Assembly: GCA_002372735.1 (NCBI GenBank)
Contig: DFIE01000116.1
Coordinates: forward strand, 2,841-18,680
From: Clostridiales bacterium UBA3705
GTDB taxonomy: Bacteria; Bacillota_A; Clostridia; Oscillospirales; Oscillospiraceae
Direction of reading: 5' to 3'
Length of the DNA: 15,840 nucleotides
In this document: positions 7,324 through 15,484 of the stretch, piece by piece
How positions within the stretch are numbered: the stretch's first letter is position 1
How the letters are laid out: each line of letters starts with the position of its first letter
Made by a program: the position numbers and the translations under genes
Notes under the pieces: model-generated
Database searches by the model: none
Seen by the model: only the letters and a program-made list of their open reading frames with translations
What the model was told of the DNA's origin: nothing

Positions 7324-7418
7324 AAATTGAAGGTTGAAAATTGAGCATCAAAGTGTTTTTCAAATCGCGATTTGAAAAACTCCGACAACTCTCAATTCTC
7401 CGTTCTCAATTCTCAATT
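7318..7418. repeat. Symmetrical AATTGAR-heptamer palindromic element (MITE/REP-like)
   Basis: Left arm: four consecutive 7-bp units, AATTGAA (7318), AATTGAA (7325), GGTTGAA (7332), AATTGAG (7339). Right arm: four units in the opposite direction, CTCAATT (7391), CTCCGTT (7398), CTCAATT (7405), CTCAATT (7412). In both arms the deviant unit is one of the inner two. Between the arms, after 9 and 10 nt, lies a 26-bp perfect palindrome (7355-7380). The element fills nearly all of the space between dut and ygiQ, provides the dut stop codon, and ends 7 nt before the ygiQ ribosome site. The architecture suggests a dispersed, probably non-autonomous repeat. Copy number elsewhere in the genome cannot be seen here. 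Confidence 0.85.
7355..7380. repeat. 26-bp perfect palindrome at the centre of the heptamer element
   Basis: GTTTTTCAAATCG followed directly by its reverse complement, with TCGCGA at the centre and no unpaired spacer. As RNA it folds into a short hairpin; as DNA it is a candidate cruciform or a binding site for a dimeric protein. Confidence 0.9.
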
Positions 7419-7436
7419 CATCAGAAGGAGTTCACT

Positions 7437-9443
7437 ATGTTTCTTCCCATTTCCAAACGTGATATGCAGGCCCGGGGCTGGGCGCAGTGCGATTTCGTCT
7501 ATGTGATCGGCGACGCCTATGTGGATCACCCCTCCTTTGGGCATGCAATTATCTCCCGGGTGCTGGAGCACGCGGGCTACAAGGTGGGCATCATTGCCCA
7601 GCCAGACTGGAAGGACCCTGCCTCCATTGACGTTTTGGGCCGGCCCCGGCTGGGTTTCTTGGTCATGGGCGGCAATATGGACTCCATGGTCAACCACTAC
7701 TCCGTTTTTAAGCACCACCGCAAAACCGATGCCTACACCCCAGGCGGCGTCACCGGCAAGCGGCCGGACTACGCCACGGTGGTCTATTGCAACCTGATCC
7801 GGCAGACTTATCGGGACGTGCCCATCATCATCGGCGGCATGGAGGCCAGTTTGCGGCGTCTTGCCCACTACGACTACTGGTCCGACCGGATGAAGCGCTC
7901 CATCCTCCTGGACTCCCAGGCGGATTTGCTGCTCTACGGCATGGGGGAGCGGTCCATTGTGGAGGTGGCCGATGCCCTGAACGCCGGGCTCTCGGTGAAG
8001 GATCTGACCTTCCTGGACGGTACGGTCTACCGCGCCAAAACCACCGACCAGGTGGTGGACGGCATCACCCTGCCGGACTGGGACACTGTCAGTACCGACA
8101 AGGCGGCCTACGCCCGCAGCTTTTACACCCAATACCGCAACACCGACCCCTTCACCGCCAGACCGCTCATTGAGCCCTACGGCAGGGAATACGTCATTCA
8201 AAATCCCCCGCAGAAGCCCCTCACCCAAGAGGAGATGGACCTGACCTACGACCTGCCCTACGAAAACAACTACCATCCCAGCTATGAGCAGGCGGGGGGC
8301 GTGCCGGCCATCCGGGAGATTAAATTCTCCCTGACCTCCAACCGGGGCTGCTTTGGCGGCTGCTCCTTCTGCGCCATCACCTTCCACCAGGGGCGGATCA
8401 TCCAGACCCGCAGCCACGAATCCATTCTCCGGGAGGCTGAGCGGATGACCAGAGATCCGGAGTTCAAGGGCTACATCCACGACGTAGGCGGCCCCACCGC
8501 CAATTTCCGCCTGCCGGCCTGTGAAAAGCAGCTGACCAAAGGGGTCTGCGCCGGCAAGCAGTGTCTGTTCCCCCGGCCCTGTCGGAATCTGCGGGCGGAC
8601 CACTCTGACTATGTGGCCCTGCTGCGCAAGCTGCGGGCGCTGCCCGGGGTGAAGAAGGTCTTTATCCGCAGCGGTATCCGTTTTGACTATCTGCTGGCGG
8701 ACAAGGACGATACCTTCTTCCGCGAGCTGGTGAAGTACCACGTCTCCGGCCAGCTCCGGGTGGCCCCGGAGCACGTTTCCGACCATGTGCTGGATCTCAT
8801 GGGCAAGCCCCGCAACGCGGTGTATCAGCGCTTTGTGGAAAAATACAAGCAGCTCTCCGCCCGGATGGGCCTGGACCAGTATGTGGTGCCTTATCTGATG
8901 TCCTCCCACCCAGGCTCCCGGCTGGAGGATGCAATCCTCCTGGCAGAGCACATCCGGGACATGGGCTATATGCCCGAGCAGGTGCAGGATTTCTATCCCA
9001 CCCCCTCTACCATCTCCACGGTGATGTACTACACCGGCCTGGACCCCAGGACCATGGAACCGGTGTATGTGGCCACCGATCCCCACGAAAAGGCCATGCA
9101 GCGGGCGCTGATCCAGTACCGGGATCCCAAGAACTACGCCCTGGTGTACGAGGCGCTGACCCGCTGCCACCGCCAGGATCTGATCGGCACCGGCCCGGGC
9201 TGCCTGATCCGGCCAAAGGCCGCATCAAAGACCGCGCAAAAGGCTGCGCCCAAGGACGGCCGGGCGCCCGAAAGATCCCACAGCCAAACGCCGCGGGGAC
9301 GTTCAGCCCCGCCCAAGGCGGAGGGCACCGTCCGGGGCTCCGGCCGCAGGCAGTCAGGCGCCGGCAGGGCCCGCTCCGTGGCGCCGGACCGCACCTTCCG
9401 CCCGGGCCAGACACCCAAGCCCAAGAGACCGAAACGAAAATAA
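7437..9443 (+). CDS. YgiQ-family radical SAM protein
   Basis: 668 residues from the ATG at 7437 (AAGGAG 6 nt upstream; the frame is open further upstream but that part lies in the repeat element). The N-terminal third is the UPF0313/YgiQ domain (FLPISKRDM, DFVYVIGDAYVDHPSFGHAIISRVLE), a B12-binding-like fold region. The radical SAM core has C305-x3-C309-x2-C312 (GCFGGCSFC), the three Cys ligands of a [4Fe-4S] cluster that cleaves S-adenosylmethionine, followed by HDVGGPTANF and a second Cys cluster (ACEKQL...GVCAGKQCLFPRPC) probably holding another metal centre. The end has the family motif FYPTPSTISTVMYYTG and LIGTGPGCLIRP. Residues 594-668 are a Lys/Arg/Pro/Ser-rich disordered tail, also common in this family. 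Its reaction has not been established to my knowledge. The symbol is left empty because YgiQ is a family name. Expression source is unclear: either read-through from dut or a promoter hidden in the repeat. Confidence 0.92.
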   Translation: MFLPISKRDMQARGWAQCDFVYVIGDAYVDHPSFGHAIISRVLEHAGYKVGIIAQPDWKDPASIDVLGRPRLGFLVMGGNMDSMVNHYSVFKHHRKTDAYTPGGVTGKRPDYATVVYCNLIRQTYRDVPIIIGGMEASLRRLAHYDYWSDRMKRSILLDSQADLLLYGMGERSIVEVADALNAGLSVKDLTFLDGTVYRAKTTDQVVDGITLPDWDTVSTDKAAYARSFYTQYRNTDPFTARPLIEPYGREYVIQNPPQKPLTQEEMDLTYDLPYENNYHPSYEQAGGVPAIREIKFSLTSNRGCFGGCSFCAITFHQGRIIQTRSHESILREAERMTRDPEFKGYIHDVGGPTANFRLPACEKQLTKGVCAGKQCLFPRPCRNLRADHSDYVALLRKLRALPGVKKVFIRSGIRFDYLLADKDDTFFRELVKYHVSGQLRVAPEHVSDHVLDLMGKPRNAVYQRFVEKYKQLSARMGLDQYVVPYLMSSHPGSRLEDAILLAEHIRDMGYMPEQVQDFYPTPSTISTVMYYTGLDPRTMEPVYVATDPHEKAMQRALIQYRDPKNYALVYEALTRCHRQDLIGTGPGCLIRPKAASKTAQKAAPKDGRAPERSHSQTPRGRSAPPKAEGTVRGSGRRQSGAGRARSVAPDRTFRPGQTPKPKRPKRK

Positions 9444-9448
9444 ATCCC

Positions 9449-9483
9449 CGACCCGGCAGAGGTTTTTCGCCTCTGCCGGGTCG
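9449..9483 (+). terminator. Strong hairpin after the YgiQ gene, probable terminator
   Basis: CGACCCGGCAGAGG (9449-9462) pairs perfectly over 14 bp with 9470-9483 around a 7-nt TTTTTCG loop, 5 bp after the stop codon. There is no U-tract on the plus strand. It separates ygiQ from the promoter at 9490. Confidence 0.6.
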
Positions 9484-9489
9484 AACTGC

Positions 9490-9518
9490 TTGACAACGGC
9501 AGTGCAGAGGGTTAAAAT
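9490..9518 (+). promoter_or_regulatory. Strong SigA-type promoter of the amylopullulanase gene
   Basis: Perfect TTGACA (9490-9495), 17-nt spacer, TAAAAT (9513-9518). Predicted start near 9525 leaves a leader of about 74 nt to the ATG at 9599. No catabolite-response (cre) box is recognised around it. Confidence 0.8.
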
Positions 9519-9536
9519 ATACATATACGGCGGATT

Positions 9537-9550
9537 GGAGGACACACTTG
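9537..9550 (+). promoter_or_regulatory. Second ribosome site with in-frame TTG upstream of the amylopullulanase ATG
   Basis: GGAGG (9537-9541) is followed after 6 nt by TTG (9548-9550), in frame with and 17 codons before the ATG at 9599 (preceded by AAAGGGG at 9585-9591). The upstream site is the better Shine-Dalgarno, but translation from it would place 17 extra residues in front of the signal peptide. Confidence 0.5.
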
Positions 9551-9598
9551 TTTGTGCATGTCTGCCAACAGCCAGTCGAATTAGAAAGGGGAAAGACA

Positions 9599-12500
9599 AT
9601 GAAACAGAAACGAATCATCTCCGCGCTGCTTGCCGTGGTGCTGACGCTCGTGCTGATCCTCCCCGCGAGCGCCGCAGGCGGAAAAAACGGGTATTTCAAT
9701 GTGGATTACCTGGAGGACTACGCCGCTGAGGCCTACGCTGCCGAGGGCCTTGGCGCTGTCTGGTCGGCAAACCAGACCACCTGGAAGGTATGGGCGCCCA
9801 CGGCCTCCCACGTCCAGCTGCGGCTGTATGCCACCGGCTCCGATGAAGAGGAGGGGGCAGCCCTGCTGGGCACCCACTCCATGGTGCAGGACAAGACCAC
9901 CGGCATCTGGAGCCTGAAGCTGGCCGGCGACTATAAAAACGTGTACTACACCTACCTGGTGACCGCCCGGGGCGTGACCCACGAAACCCGTGATATCTAC
10001 GCCAAGGCGGCCGGCGTCAACGGCTACCGCTCCATGGTGGTGGACCTGGACGAGACCGATCCCGAGAATTGGGACCAGGATTCCCACGTCCTGCAGGACG
10101 AGGCCACTGACGCGGTGATCTGGGAGGTCCATGTGCGGGACTTCTCCATCTCGCCCACCTCCGGCGTCACCGAGGGCAACCGGGGCAAGTATCTGGCCTT
10201 TACCGAGGACGGCACCACCGTCAACGGCGAGGGTAAGGCATCCACCTGTATCAGCTATCTGAAGCAAATGGGGGTTAACACCGTGCACCTGCTGCCGGTG
10301 TACGACTTCGGCTCTGTGGACGAGACCGTCACTGACGATCCCACCAACCGCAACTGGGGCTATGACCCCATCAACTACAATGTGCCCGAGGGCTCCTATT
10401 CCACCGATCCCTACCATGGCGCCGCCCGGATCAAAGAATTCAAGCAGATGATCCAGGCCCTCCACCAGGCAGGTATCAGCGTGGTCATGGACGTGGTTTA
10501 CAACCACACCTACGACGTGGACACCCACGAGTGGGGCGCACGGCTGCTGTACAACAACGCCTTTAACGAGACTGTGCCGGGCTACTATTTCCGTATGTCC
10601 GATGCCAGCACCTTCTACAACGGCTCCGGCTGCGGCAACGTCACCGCCTCCGACAAGCTGATGTACCGCAAGTATATGGTGGAGTCCGTGCTCTACTGGG
10701 CCCAGGAGTATCACATCGACGGCTTCCGCTTTGACCTGATGGGCTGCCACGACGTTGACACCATGAACCTGATCCGCGCCCGGCTGGACCAACTGGACGG
10801 CGGCCAGGGCAAAAAGATTCTGATGTATGGCGAGCCCTGGACCGGCGGCGACGCCGCCATTGTGGACGGCTGCACCCAGGGCAATGCGGGCAGGCTGGGC
10901 CTGAGCGACCGTATCGGCCTGTTCTGCGACTGGATGCGCGATGCCATCAAGGGCAACCCCGACGGCAACACCAAGGGCTGGATCCAGGGCGAGACCAAGC
11001 AGACCGAAACCCTCCGGGGCGGCATTACCGCCGATGATGAGAGACTCACTGCCCGCTCCCAGACGGTTACCTATGCCGATGCCCATGACAATCTGATCCT
11101 CTGGGACAAGATTCTCAAGTCCAACGGCAGCAGTGCCTGGAATGACTACACCGGCGACGCTGCCCAGACCTATCTGAAGCAGCTGCGCCTGGCCGAGACC
11201 GTGCTGATGGTCAGCCAGGGGATGCAGTTCCAGGTGGCCGGCACTGAGTTTGCCCGCACCAAGCAGGGCGACCACAACAGCTACAACTCCCCGGACAACA
11301 TCAACGCCATTGACTGGACCCTCCGCCAGACCAACGCGGCCGGCGCGGACTACTACAAGGGCCTGATTCAAATCCGCAAGGCCTTCTCTCCCATCACTGA
11401 CCCTGTCAAGAAATACAAGGAAAAAGCCGAGAACTGGCTCTCTGACGATCCCAATCTGATCGCCTACTGGATCGACAACGACGCGGCAGGGGAGTGGGCC
11501 AAAATGGCGGTGGTGCTGAACAACGCCGCCTCTGCCAAGACCGTAAGCCTGCCCGAGGGCGAGTGGACCCTGATTGCCGACGGTGAAAAGGCGGGCCTTG
11601 CCAGCCTGGGCACCGTGACCGGCAGCATCAGCGTAGACGGCTTTGACAGTGCCATTCTGGTGCAGGGCAGCTACAGCCCCGTGCTGCGGGCGGTGGGCGC
11701 TGCCATTGCCCGGCAGCAGGACGCTGCCGACTACTACCTGGTGGGCTATATCAACGGCGCGGACTACGCCAGCGGCGAGGATTGGGAAAACCTGGGCGAT
11801 TACAAGTTCCAGGACGGCAAGCTCACCGCCAGCTTTGAAAGCGACAGCTACGTCTTTGTCAAGACCGGGGACAACGCCCACTGGTATATGACCGACGGCT
11901 GGCTGGGCACCGAGCGCACCTCCGCCACCCTGTACGACTCTGACAAGTACGCCCTGGGCGAGGCTGCCAACAAGCTCTACGTCCCCGGCGGCAAGGAGCT
12001 GACCTTCACCCTCACCGTGGGCCAGGAGGACACAGTAGAGCTTTCCTATACCGTGGGGGCCGACAATCCTCCTGTAGATCCTCCTGTAGATCCTCCCGTA
12101 GATCCCCCTGCAGAAGAGCTCTCCACCTATTATCTGGTGGGCTCCATGAACGGCTGGGCGGCCAAGGAGGGGTATCAGCTCTCTGCCGGCAGCCAGGAGG
12201 GCGAGTACGTGCTGAAGAACGTCACCCTGGCCGCGGGCACAGAGCTCAAGGTCAAGGACGAGTCCTCCAACAACACCTGGTATCCCGACGGAATGGGCAA
12301 CAACTATGTGGTCACTGCCAGCGGCGTGTACGATCTCAGCTTCTATCCCGCAGGCTCCCAGGAGGGCTGCTACTACGGCTACTTCAAGCTGACCAAGGTG
12401 GGCGAGGCGGACATCCCCGCTCCCGGCGACGGCGGCGACTACTACCTGGTGGGCTATATTGACGGCGCAGACTACGCCAGCGGCGAGGACTTCGCCAACC

Positions 12501-15469
12501 TGGGCGATTACAAGTTCCAGGACGGCAAGCTCACCGCCACCTTCAAGACCAACAGCTACGTCTACGTCAAGACCGGCGACAATGCCCACTGGTTCATGAC
12601 CGACGGCTGGTTGGGCGAGGGCATCCTCTCTGCCACCCTGTACGACACCGGCAAGTATGACCTGGGCGAGGATGCCAATAAGCTCTTTGTCCCCGGCGGG
12701 GAGGAGCTGACCTTCACCCTCACCGTCAACGACGACGATACCGTTACCCTCTCTTATACTGTGGCCCCGCCGGAGCCTGTGGATCACACCGGCGCCGACG
12801 ATAAGGTGATTCTCCACTGCTGGAACTGGAGCTATGACACCATCCGCGAGCACCTGGCTGAAATCAAGGCCGCCGGCTACACTGCCGTGCAGACCTCTCC
12901 CGCCCAGGTGCCCAAGGGCCATGCCAACGCAGACCAGGAGGTCTCCGGCAACTGGTGGGCTCTGTACCAGCCGGTATCCTTCTGCATCGCTCCCACAGAC
13001 AACGACTCCTATCTGGGCGGCAAGGAGAGCCTGAAGGCGCTGTGCCAGGCTGCCGAGGAGCAGGGCATCGAGGTCATTGTAGACATTGTCTCCAACCATG
13101 TGGGCAACGGCTGGAATGACCTGACGAACCAGGGCATTGACCCCGACACCTCTGTGGGCGAGGGCGGCAAGCTGTTCTGGGTGACCCCCTCCGGCGAGGT
13201 GGCAGATTGGGGTCTGGACTGGCTGCTGGAGAAGGACGGCAGCGGCTACAAGTATTTCCGCGATTATATCAAGTGCACCGATGCCAGCACCGAGGGCACC
13301 GTCCGTGGCAACATTGAGCTGCCCGATCTGAAAACCGAGACTCCCGAGGTCCAGCAGATGGTCATCGACTATCTGAAGGAGCTCATTGACGTGGGCGTGG
13401 ACGGCTTCCGCTTTGACGCCGCCAAGCACATTGAGACCCCCACAGACGGCGAGGTCGCCTCTGACTACTGGCCCAACGTGATCGGCGCTGCCCAGGACTA
13501 TGCCGAGGATAAGGGCGCTGATCTGTGGTGCTACGGCGAAATCCTGTACCAGGCTGCCTACACCCGCAATATGAGTCAGTACACCCCCTATCTGGACGTC
13601 ACCGATATCAACTACGCCGGCGGCCTGATCTACGGCTTCGGCGAGGGCCGCGGCGCCGGCTCCATTGCCAGCCTGGAGATCCGGGACTGGAACGGCAAGG
13701 ACAAGGAGCCCATCCCCGCCAAGAGCGCGGTGCTCTTTGCCGAGACCCACGATATGTACTCCGACGGCGGCAACAGCACCTCCAAGTTCAGCGTGGAGGA
13801 TGTGAACAAGTCCTGGGCCGTGGCTGTGGCCAGGGCGGACGTGTCCGCGCTGTACTTTGCCAGACCCGCCGGCTATTCCAACGGCGCCCCCCAGGGCACC
13901 ATGGGCAAGATGGAGTCCACCGACTGGATGGACTACGAGGTGGCCGCCGCCAACCAGTTCCACACCGCCTTTGTGGGCACCGACGAAAAGGTGTACGCCA
14001 GCGGCAGCTATGTGGTGGTGGAGCGGTATGACGACACCCGCTGCGGTGCTGTGCTGGTCAACGCCAAGGGCGATGCGGCGGACGTCAGCATTGCCACCAG
14101 CTTCCTGGCAGACGGCACCTACTACGACCAGGTTACCGGCAACGAGTTCACCGTGAAGGCCCATCAGCTCACCGGTGAGATGGGACCCACCGGCATTGTG
14201 GTGCTGCGCAGCAGCGCCCCGGTGGTCTGCGAGCATCCCAACGACAAGCTCTATATCAAGACCGAGGATCCCACCTGCACCGAGCCCGGCTATGAGCTGA
14301 CCTACTGCGGCGAGTGCGGCCGCCTGCTCTCTAAGCTGCAGAGCGTTCCTGCTCTGGGCCATGTGGATGAGGACGGCGACAACCACTGTGACCGCTGTGG
14401 CGAGCGGATTCAGGGCATCAAGGTCTACTTTGTGGATACCCAGGACTGGGTTGCCAAGAACGACTACTTCAACAACATTCAGGTGTATGCCTTCGGCGCT
14501 GAAACCGGCGCCCAGAACGCCGGCTGGCCCGGCGAGGCCGCCCGGCCCGTGGGCCGCACCACCGACGACCACGGCATCTGGCTGATGGAGCTGAATCCGG
14601 ATAAGTACGACACCGTCAAGTTTGTGGGCGATGCCGAGGGCACCATCAAGACCGTCAACCTCTCTTACGTCACCGACGCCGGCGACGAGGCGATTGTGGT
14701 TTACACCGGCTCCTCCGACACCGTGACCGGCGAGTTCGGCGATGTGGAATACAGCGCCGCCCCCGGCGCCGTGCTGGAGCAGATTTGCGCCCACACAGCC
14801 TACACCGTGATTGCCAACGACGACCACACCGAAACCGCTGTCTGCGACTGCTGCGGCAAGCAGATCAAAACCGAGCCCGTGCAGACCAACCCCAAGGCGC
14901 TGCCCTGTGCCGATGAAGCCACCTGCCCGGGTCTGGCCCTGTTCACCGATATGCCCGTCCGGGGCAATTGGGCCCATGATCCCATTGACTGGGCTGTGGC
15001 AGGCGGCATCACCAACGGCATGACAGCTACCACCTTTGTCCCCAACGGCACCATTACCCGGGGCCAGGCGGTGACCTTCCTGTGGCGGGCGGCGGGCAAG
15101 CCGGCACCCAGCTCAGACAAGACCGAGTTCACCGACCTGCAGCCAGGCGCCTTCTACACCGATGCAGTCCTCTGGGCGGTGGAGAAGGGCATTACCAACG
15201 GCATCAACGCCACCACCTTCAATCCCAATGGGGCCTGCACCCGCGGCCAGATTGTCACCTTCCTGTACCGGTTTGCCGGCAGCCCCAAGGTGGCCACCGG
15301 CAGCAGCCCCTTCACCGATCTGACGGCCGGCGCCTATTACACCCAGCCTGTGGCCTGGGCGGTGGCAAACGGCATTACCAACGGCATGAACGCCACCACC
15401 TTCGGCCCGGACGTTCCCTGTAACCGTGCCCAGGTTGTGACCTTCCTGTACCGGCAGATGCTCAAATAA
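9599..15469 (+). CDS. SLH-anchored amylopullulanase (GH13 pullulanase plus GH13 alpha-amylase)
   Basis: 1,956 residues. In order: signal peptide (1 to about 26, ending ASAAG); CBM48/E-set-like N-domain (about 40-170); type I pullulanase GH13 domain with NWGYDP at 252-257, DVVYNHT at 298-304, GFRFD with nucleophile D379, GEPW with acid E412, and HDN with D497; a beta-domain to about 700; repeat module A (711-819); a Pro/Asp linker (PPVD)n; a different starch-binding-like module (YYLVGSMNGW, about 842-935); repeat module B (947-1055); an AmyE-like alpha-amylase GH13 domain beginning HCWNWSYDT (H1073), with D1162 in DIVSNH, nucleophile D1273 in GFRFDAAKH, E1314 in YGEIL and D1385 in ETHD; Cys-rich knuckles (1544-1604, 1730-1770); a CBM26-like module (about 1607-1690); three SLH domains (1782-1834, 1844-1896, 1905-1956). 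All catalytic residues are intact in both domains. It should debranch (alpha-1,6) and cut (alpha-1,4) starch or glycogen outside the cell while bound non-covalently to wall polymers through SLH. Single-gene unit with its own promoter and terminator. ATG at 9599 is preferred because it gives a normal signal peptide. Confidence 0.95.
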   Translation: MKQKRIISALLAVVLTLVLILPASAAGGKNGYFNVDYLEDYAAEAYAAEGLGAVWSANQTTWKVWAPTASHVQLRLYATGSDEEEGAALLGTHSMVQDKTTGIWSLKLAGDYKNVYYTYLVTARGVTHETRDIYAKAAGVNGYRSMVVDLDETDPENWDQDSHVLQDEATDAVIWEVHVRDFSISPTSGVTEGNRGKYLAFTEDGTTVNGEGKASTCISYLKQMGVNTVHLLPVYDFGSVDETVTDDPTNRNWGYDPINYNVPEGSYSTDPYHGAARIKEFKQMIQALHQAGISVVMDVVYNHTYDVDTHEWGARLLYNNAFNETVPGYYFRMSDASTFYNGSGCGNVTASDKLMYRKYMVESVLYWAQEYHIDGFRFDLMGCHDVDTMNLIRARLDQLDGGQGKKILMYGEPWTGGDAAIVDGCTQGNAGRLGLSDRIGLFCDWMRDAIKGNPDGNTKGWIQGETKQTETLRGGITADDERLTARSQTVTYADAHDNLILWDKILKSNGSSAWNDYTGDAAQTYLKQLRLAETVLMVSQGMQFQVAGTEFARTKQGDHNSYNSPDNINAIDWTLRQTNAAGADYYKGLIQIRKAFSPITDPVKKYKEKAENWLSDDPNLIAYWIDNDAAGEWAKMAVVLNNAASAKTVSLPEGEWTLIADGEKAGLASLGTVTGSISVDGFDSAILVQGSYSPVLRAVGAAIARQQDAADYYLVGYINGADYASGEDWENLGDYKFQDGKLTASFESDSYVFVKTGDNAHWYMTDGWLGTERTSATLYDSDKYALGEAANKLYVPGGKELTFTLTVGQEDTVELSYTVGADNPPVDPPVDPPVDPPAEELSTYYLVGSMNGWAAKEGYQLSAGSQEGEYVLKNVTLAAGTELKVKDESSNNTWYPDGMGNNYVVTASGVYDLSFYPAGSQEGCYYGYFKLTKVGEADIPAPGDGGDYYLVGYIDGADYASGEDFANLGDYKFQDGKLTATFKTNSYVYVKTGDNAHWFMTDGWLGEGILSATLYDTGKYDLGEDANKLFVPGGEELTFTLTVNDDDTVTLSYTVAPPEPVDHTGADDKVILHCWNWSYDTIREHLAEIKAAGYTAVQTSPAQVPKGHANADQEVSGNWWALYQPVSFCIAPTDNDSYLGGKESLKALCQAAEEQGIEVIVDIVSNHVGNGWNDLTNQGIDPDTSVGEGGKLFWVTPSGEVADWGLDWLLEKDGSGYKYFRDYIKCTDASTEGTVRGNIELPDLKTETPEVQQMVIDYLKELIDVGVDGFRFDAAKHIETPTDGEVASDYWPNVIGAAQDYAEDKGADLWCYGEILYQAAYTRNMSQYTPYLDVTDINYAGGLIYGFGEGRGAGSIASLEIRDWNGKDKEPIPAKSAVLFAETHDMYSDGGNSTSKFSVEDVNKSWAVAVARADVSALYFARPAGYSNGAPQGTMGKMESTDWMDYEVAAANQFHTAFVGTDEKVYASGSYVVVERYDDTRCGAVLVNAKGDAADVSIATSFLADGTYYDQVTGNEFTVKAHQLTGEMGPTGIVVLRSSAPVVCEHPNDKLYIKTEDPTCTEPGYELTYCGECGRLLSKLQSVPALGHVDEDGDNHCDRCGERIQGIKVYFVDTQDWVAKNDYFNNIQVYAFGAETGAQNAGWPGEAARPVGRTTDDHGIWLMELNPDKYDTVKFVGDAEGTIKTVNLSYVTDAGDEAIVVYTGSSDTVTGEFGDVEYSAAPGAVLEQICAHTAYTVIANDDHTETAVCDCCGKQIKTEPVQTNPKALPCADEATCPGLALFTDMPVRGNWAHDPIDWAVAGGITNGMTATTFVPNGTITRGQAVTFLWRAAGKPAPSSDKTEFTDLQPGAFYTDAVLWAVEKGITNGINATTFNPNGACTRGQIVTFLYRFAGSPKVATGSSPFTDLTAGAYYTQPVAWAVANGITNGMNATTFGPDVPCNRAQVVTFLYRQMLK
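11729..12055 (+). repeat. Repeat module A inside the amylopullulanase (109 codons)
   Basis: Encodes residues 711-819, from DYYLVGYINGADYASGEDW to LSYTV. By hand alignment 86 of 109 residues are identical to module B, with no gaps, and the DNA is also very similar. It resembles small beta-sandwich carbohydrate-binding modules (YYLVGYING, aromatic HWYMTDGW), but I cannot assign a CBM family. Confidence 0.9.
12068..12103 (+). repeat. 12-bp tandem repeat encoding the Pro-Pro-Val-Asp linker
   Basis: CCTCCTGTAGAT appears three times in tandem (the third with one silent change), followed by a degenerate fourth unit. It codes for a stiff PPVD linker after repeat module A. Copy number could vary by slippage without breaking the frame. 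Confidence 0.85.
12437..12763 (+). repeat. Repeat module B inside the amylopullulanase (109 codons)
   Basis: Encodes residues 947-1055, the second copy of module A, placed directly before the alpha-amylase domain. Differences cluster in surface-type positions (for example TERT versus EGIL near the middle), while the aromatic residues of GDNAHW-MTDGW are kept. Confidence 0.9.
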
Positions 15470-15484
15470 CCAAGTTGCGCAAAA

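Noticed and set aside
7341..7436. Upstream extension of the YgiQ frame (32 extra codons)
   Set aside because: This stretch lies in the repeat element and lacks a ribosome site; the ATG at 7437 has AAGGAG at the right distance and gives the family's usual N-terminus.
9581..14977. A roughly 1,800-codon open frame on the minus strand opposite the amylopullulanase gene
   Set aside because: The translation is Gly/Val/Leu/His-rich with no domain, and it mirrors GC-rich codon bias of the real plus-strand gene, which has intact catalytic motifs. The same explanation holds for the long minus-strand frames opposite htpG, ygiQ and the DnaD/DnaC pair.
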